NCBI GenBank assembly: GCA_002281735.1
Contig: NCGK01000002.1
Span: 1 to 64,000 of the forward strand
Source of the DNA: Gammaproteobacteria bacterium 28-57-27
GTDB taxonomy: Bacteria; Pseudomonadota; Gammaproteobacteria; Halothiobacillales; Halothiobacillaceae
Length of the DNA stretch: 64,000 bases
Direction of reading: 5' to 3'
Shown here: positions 61,051 through 64,000 of the stretch, piece after piece
Position numbering within the stretch: position 1 is the stretch's first letter
Layout: each line of letters opens with the position of its first letter
Program-made: the position numbers and the translations under genes
Notes under the pieces: model-generated
The model's input: the letters and a program-made list of their open reading frames with translations, nothing else
Databases searched by the model: none
Told to the model about the DNA's origin: nothing

Positions 61051-64000
61051 ATGTCCAAGATTTTCATGTCCACGATTTTTTCGCATTATCGTCACGCGCT
61101 GATCGTACTCGCCCTAGGGGTATGGGGTGCGTGTGCCTTGTCACCCGCCGCAGCGAGCAGTCCGCCAGCGGCGTCTGTGCAGCTGGCGGCTCCAGATGCC
61201 AAAGCCTCCGCCGAAGCTGGCTCACCTGAGCTCTTGCAGGCGCAAACACGCCTGCAAGATGCGCAGCGGCGCATCAAGGTGGCCAAAGGCCTGCTGAAAA
61301 ACGGCAATGCGGAGTTGGCAGCCATCAAGGCAACATTGGCCACTACGCCGCCGCAGCTGGTTTTGGGTGGTGTGGATATCCCCACCTTGGAAACCATGCG
61401 CCAACAGATTTTGGTCGAGAGCCAAGCCGCTGAGGCCGCCGTGCAAACGCGTCGCGATGAGGTCAATGCGGTTGAGTCGGTCAATATCGTTCAGCCGCTG
61501 CCCGTGCCAGCCACGCCAGCTGCGGGCGCGCCGATTGAGCAGCAAATGCTTGCTTCCGCGCAAGCCGCCGCCAGTGACGCCGAAAATGAGGCCTACACCC
61601 TGGAAATCAGTAGCCAGCCCATTGCTCTTCAGCTTGCGCGCGCCAAGCTGGAGCTGGCGCAGAGCGCGCAGCGATCATTGCAAGATCGTCTACGCGCCAT
61701 CGACCAACGCTTGGATGCGGCACGTTTGAGCGCGGCGCGTGCCACGCTACTCGATACGTATTCCATCCAAACCTATGCGGCTTATCCAGCATTGCAGGAA
61801 TTTGCTGAAAGCAATGAAAAACTCGCGCAAACCTTGATTGATCTCACTGAGCGTCTCGCCAACCTGAGTCAGGAGCGTGAGCAAATCACACAGCAAACCG
61901 CCGGGTTGAAAGAGGAGATGGCTGCCCTGGTGCGCCAGTTGGAGCAATTCGGTTTTGGTCCGATCATGGGCAATCTGCTACTTGAAAAGCGCTCCACCCT
62001 TCCCACCACCAATCGCCTCCAGCGCCAGAGTCAAGATAACCGCGCGCTGTTGGAGGCGCTGCAAACGGTGGAGGTGACGCTCAGCCAAGAGCGCCAATCC
62101 CTGCGTGACCCGCAAGCACTTATTAACAAACTGCTCGGCTCGCTGGATGCCCAGACGCAGAAGGTGATGCAGCAGGATGTGGAAAAGATGGTCGAAGCGC
62201 GGCAAACCATTTTCACGAATATACAGGAGATCAAATCGCCTATTCTGCAGGCGGTTGCAGGTATTGAGTATGCGCTTGAGGCGCAACAACGCACGGTGAA
62301 AGCCTTTAATACGTTTATCGCGCAAAACCTGCTCTGGCTTCCTAACGAGCGCCCGGTGTGGAGTCACTCCCTGGCCACCCATTGGAGCGGTCTGCAGGCC
62401 TCCATGGAGGCGCTCAAGGTTGAAGGCTTGCCACGCGCATTGCGTGAGGCGATGCAGGCTTATGCCCTACTGACGCTTTTCGTTATCGGCTTGTTTATGT
62501 TGTTATTGGGGTTGCGCTCGCGCTTGCTCGCACGCTTACAGGCCATCGTGGGCGCGGCACACCATCCACATTTTGATGTTTGGAGGAGTGCGGTACGCAG
62601 CTTGGTGCTTGCGCTGCTGTTGGCTTTGCCCGTTCCGTTGGTTTTATTGAGCCTGGGGTTGTTATTGAGCACGACCAGCTTGCCCTTGCATGGCATTGTG
62701 GCTCACAACCTTCTCAGTGCGGCGTTGGTATGGCTCAATGCCAGCTTGTTTTTGGTTCTTGCGCGTCCAGGCGGTTTGACCGAGAAAATGTTCGGCTGGA
62801 GCCCGCGTGCCTTGGCCTCTCTACGTTCGGCTTTTTATCTATTTGTCTATGTGGCCATTCCGTTGGATGTGCTGGCATCCATCAGTCTGGATCTGGCGAG
62901 TACCCTGCATGACGATGCGGGTGGCGGGCAGTTTTTACTGATTCTCTTGCTCAGCTTGCTGGCCTTTATCTTTGGGCGCTTGCTGCGACCAGGCGGGGCA
63001 TTTATCAAGCATTGGCAGGCGGCGCATCCCGTACACTGGCTGAATCGCCATATCACTCTGGTTTTCGCGGTCGCGGTGGGGATCCCGCTATTTTTTGCGC
63101 TGGTAACTGCCAATGGCTACACCTACAGCGCAGGTGTGCTGACTCAAACCTACGCTTCATCGCTATGGGTGATGTTGGCGCTGATTCTGCTGGGTGGTTT
63201 TGCCAAAATGAGCTTGCAGCGCGCTTATCAACGCATTGCACGGCTGCGCAGGCAACGCGAACAACAGGACGTTGCGTTGAGCTCTGAACTTGCGGATGAC
63301 GAGGTTGATGCTCCGGCTTCCGCCGAGGAGGCGCGCGCGCTGGACATGAGCCAGATTGCGACGCAAAGCCGCAAGCTGCTAAGTTTTAGCCTGAGTCTGG
63401 CCTTTGTTTTTGCCATGTATTTTGTCTGGGCACCGGTCTTGCCTGCGCTGAGCTTGCTCGACCAGGTCAATTTGTGGAGCGTGAGCCAAGTCGTGAATGG
63501 CAACACCATCAGCAGCGCAGTCAGCCTTGGGGATGCACTGCTTACGGGGGTATTGCTATTGGTGTTGTGGGTGGCCTCACGCAATTTGCCCGGCGTGATG
63601 GAGATCATGCTGGAACAATGGACGACGCATGAAGCCGGCACGCGCTACGCCATTACCACCATCGTGCGTTACATCATTATCTCGGCGAGCATAGTGATTC
63701 TGCTCGGCGGCTTGGGCGTGCAGTGGTCGCAGTTGCAATGGCTGGTGGCCGCGCTGGGTGTGGGCTTGGGCTTTGGTCTGCAGGAAATTTTTGCCAACTT
63801 CGTGTCGGGCATCATTATCCTGCTTGAACGCCCGGTGCGCGTGGGGGATTTAGTCACCATCGGCAACCAAACCGGCACCATTCGCCGCATTCACATGCGC
63901 GCCACGGTGCTCGAAGATTTCGACCGCAAGGAAATCATCGTACCGAACAAGCAGTTGATTACCCAGGAAGTCACCAACTGGACGCTCTCGGACACCACCA
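61051..64000 (+). CDS. MscK/KefA-type large mechanosensitive channel, C-terminus beyond window
   Basis: An open frame from ATG 61051 runs to the window edge, at least 983 codons. A signal peptide (ending LSPAAASS) is followed by a long periplasmic coiled-coil region (about residues 45-470) and then about ten membrane spans. Near the end lies the MscS-type pore region: QWLVAALGVGLGFGLQEIFA, then ANFVSGIIILLERPVRVGD, and the beta domain begins VTIGNQTGTIRRI, with FDRKEIIVPNKQLIT. These channels open on membrane tension to release solutes. GGAGC lies about 10 nt before the start. The stop is not seen, so completeness cannot be judged. Confidence 0.9.
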   Translation, partial: MSKIFMSTIFSHYRHALIVLALGVWGACALSPAAASSPPAASVQLAAPDAKASAEAGSPELLQAQTRLQDAQRRIKVAKGLLKNGNAELAAIKATLATTPPQLVLGGVDIPTLETMRQQILVESQAAEAAVQTRRDEVNAVESVNIVQPLPVPATPAAGAPIEQQMLASAQAAASDAENEAYTLEISSQPIALQLARAKLELAQSAQRSLQDRLRAIDQRLDAARLSAARATLLDTYSIQTYAAYPALQEFAESNEKLAQTLIDLTERLANLSQEREQITQQTAGLKEEMAALVRQLEQFGFGPIMGNLLLEKRSTLPTTNRLQRQSQDNRALLEALQTVEVTLSQERQSLRDPQALINKLLGSLDAQTQKVMQQDVEKMVEARQTIFTNIQEIKSPILQAVAGIEYALEAQQRTVKAFNTFIAQNLLWLPNERPVWSHSLATHWSGLQASMEALKVEGLPRALREAMQAYALLTLFVIGLFMLLLGLRSRLLARLQAIVGAAHHPHFDVWRSAVRSLVLALLLALPVPLVLLSLGLLLSTTSLPLHGIVAHNLLSAALVWLNASLFLVLARPGGLTEKMFGWSPRALASLRSAFYLFVYVAIPLDVLASISLDLASTLHDDAGGGQFLLILLLSLLAFIFGRLLRPGGAFIKHWQAAHPVHWLNRHITLVFAVAVGIPLFFALVTANGYTYSAGVLTQTYASSLWVMLALILLGGFAKMSLQRAYQRIARLRRQREQQDVALSSELADDEVDAPASAEEARALDMSQIATQSRKLLSFSLSLAFVFAMYFVWAPVLPALSLLDQVNLWSVSQVVNGNTISSAVSLGDALLTGVLLLVLWVASRNLPGVMEIMLEQWTTHEAGTRYAITTIVRYIIISASIVILLGGLGVQWSQLQWLVAALGVGLGFGLQEIFANFVSGIIILLERPVRVGDLVTIGNQTGTIRRIHMRATVLEDFDRKEIIVPNKQLITQEVTNWTLSDTT

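Overview
The window reads like the origin-proximal part of a Proteobacterium chromosome, most likely a gammaproteobacterium or a close relative. The evidence is the end of dnaN followed by recF and gyrB, a full heptose/Kdo LPS-core locus, a GlnB-GlnE nitrogen-control pair, and the conserved blocks def-fmt-rsmB-DUF4390-ntrY-ntrX-trkA-trkH and dprA-smg-topA-tsaC. I cannot name the genus from sequence alone. Base composition changes sharply along the first 7 kb: dnaN/recF are very AT-rich, gyrB and early glnE are intermediate, and the rest is GC-rich.

Layout. 1-7.8 kb: dnaN end, recF, gyrB, glnE, ilvE and a zf-CHCC protein. 7.8-10.2 kb: small accessory genes, an RlmN-family radical SAM methyltransferase and a miniature inverted-repeat element (MITE) whose ends supply the stop codons of two convergent genes. 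10.2-22.7 kb: LPS inner-core synthesis. gmhA-gmhB run leftward and hldE-hldD-waaF-(four surface-glycan enzymes)-deacetylase-GT4-waaC-waaA run rightward, mostly with 1- or 4-nt overlaps. Two of these glycosyltransferases carry an in-frame 69-bp palindromic insertion of the same repeat family. 22.7-27.8 kb: an AT-rich secreted protein, a degenerate YoeB-like toxin remnant, and a large lipoprotein with Ig-like repeats and an ice-binding-like domain beside an OmpA-family porin. 27.9-31.2 kb, leftward: BolA-family protein, DUF1244, CinA-like protein, DegP-type protease, GlnB. 31.4-38 kb: a SYLF-domain protein, then a TetR-controlled exporter operon (HlyD, FtsX-type permease, ATPase, cytochrome c-prime-like protein, outer-membrane factor).

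38-38.6 kb is a gene-free stretch full of nested inverted repeats. It is followed by a membrane GGDEF protein. 40-54.5 kb is a long leftward cluster: def, fmt, rsmB, DUF4390, ntrY, an ntrX with a degenerate AAA+ domain, trkA, trkH, a methyltransferase, an LpxL-type acyltransferase and two components of a sugar-type ABC importer. 54.8-64 kb runs rightward: LysM lipoprotein, dprA, smg, topA with a lysine/alanine-rich tail in place of zinc fingers, tsaC, and an MscK-type channel cut by the window edge.

The most notable structure I see is the pair of protein-coding palindromes in the GT4 and waaA genes. Both are 69 bp, lie in the same reading frame, have near-identical 25-nt arms and different 19-nt centres, and fall in predicted loops of GT-B enzymes. 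This resembles the in-frame Rickettsia palindromic elements. The window also holds at least six other inverted-repeat families, nearly all at gene ends or between genes. I see no CRISPR array, no rRNA or tRNA gene and no complete insertion sequence.
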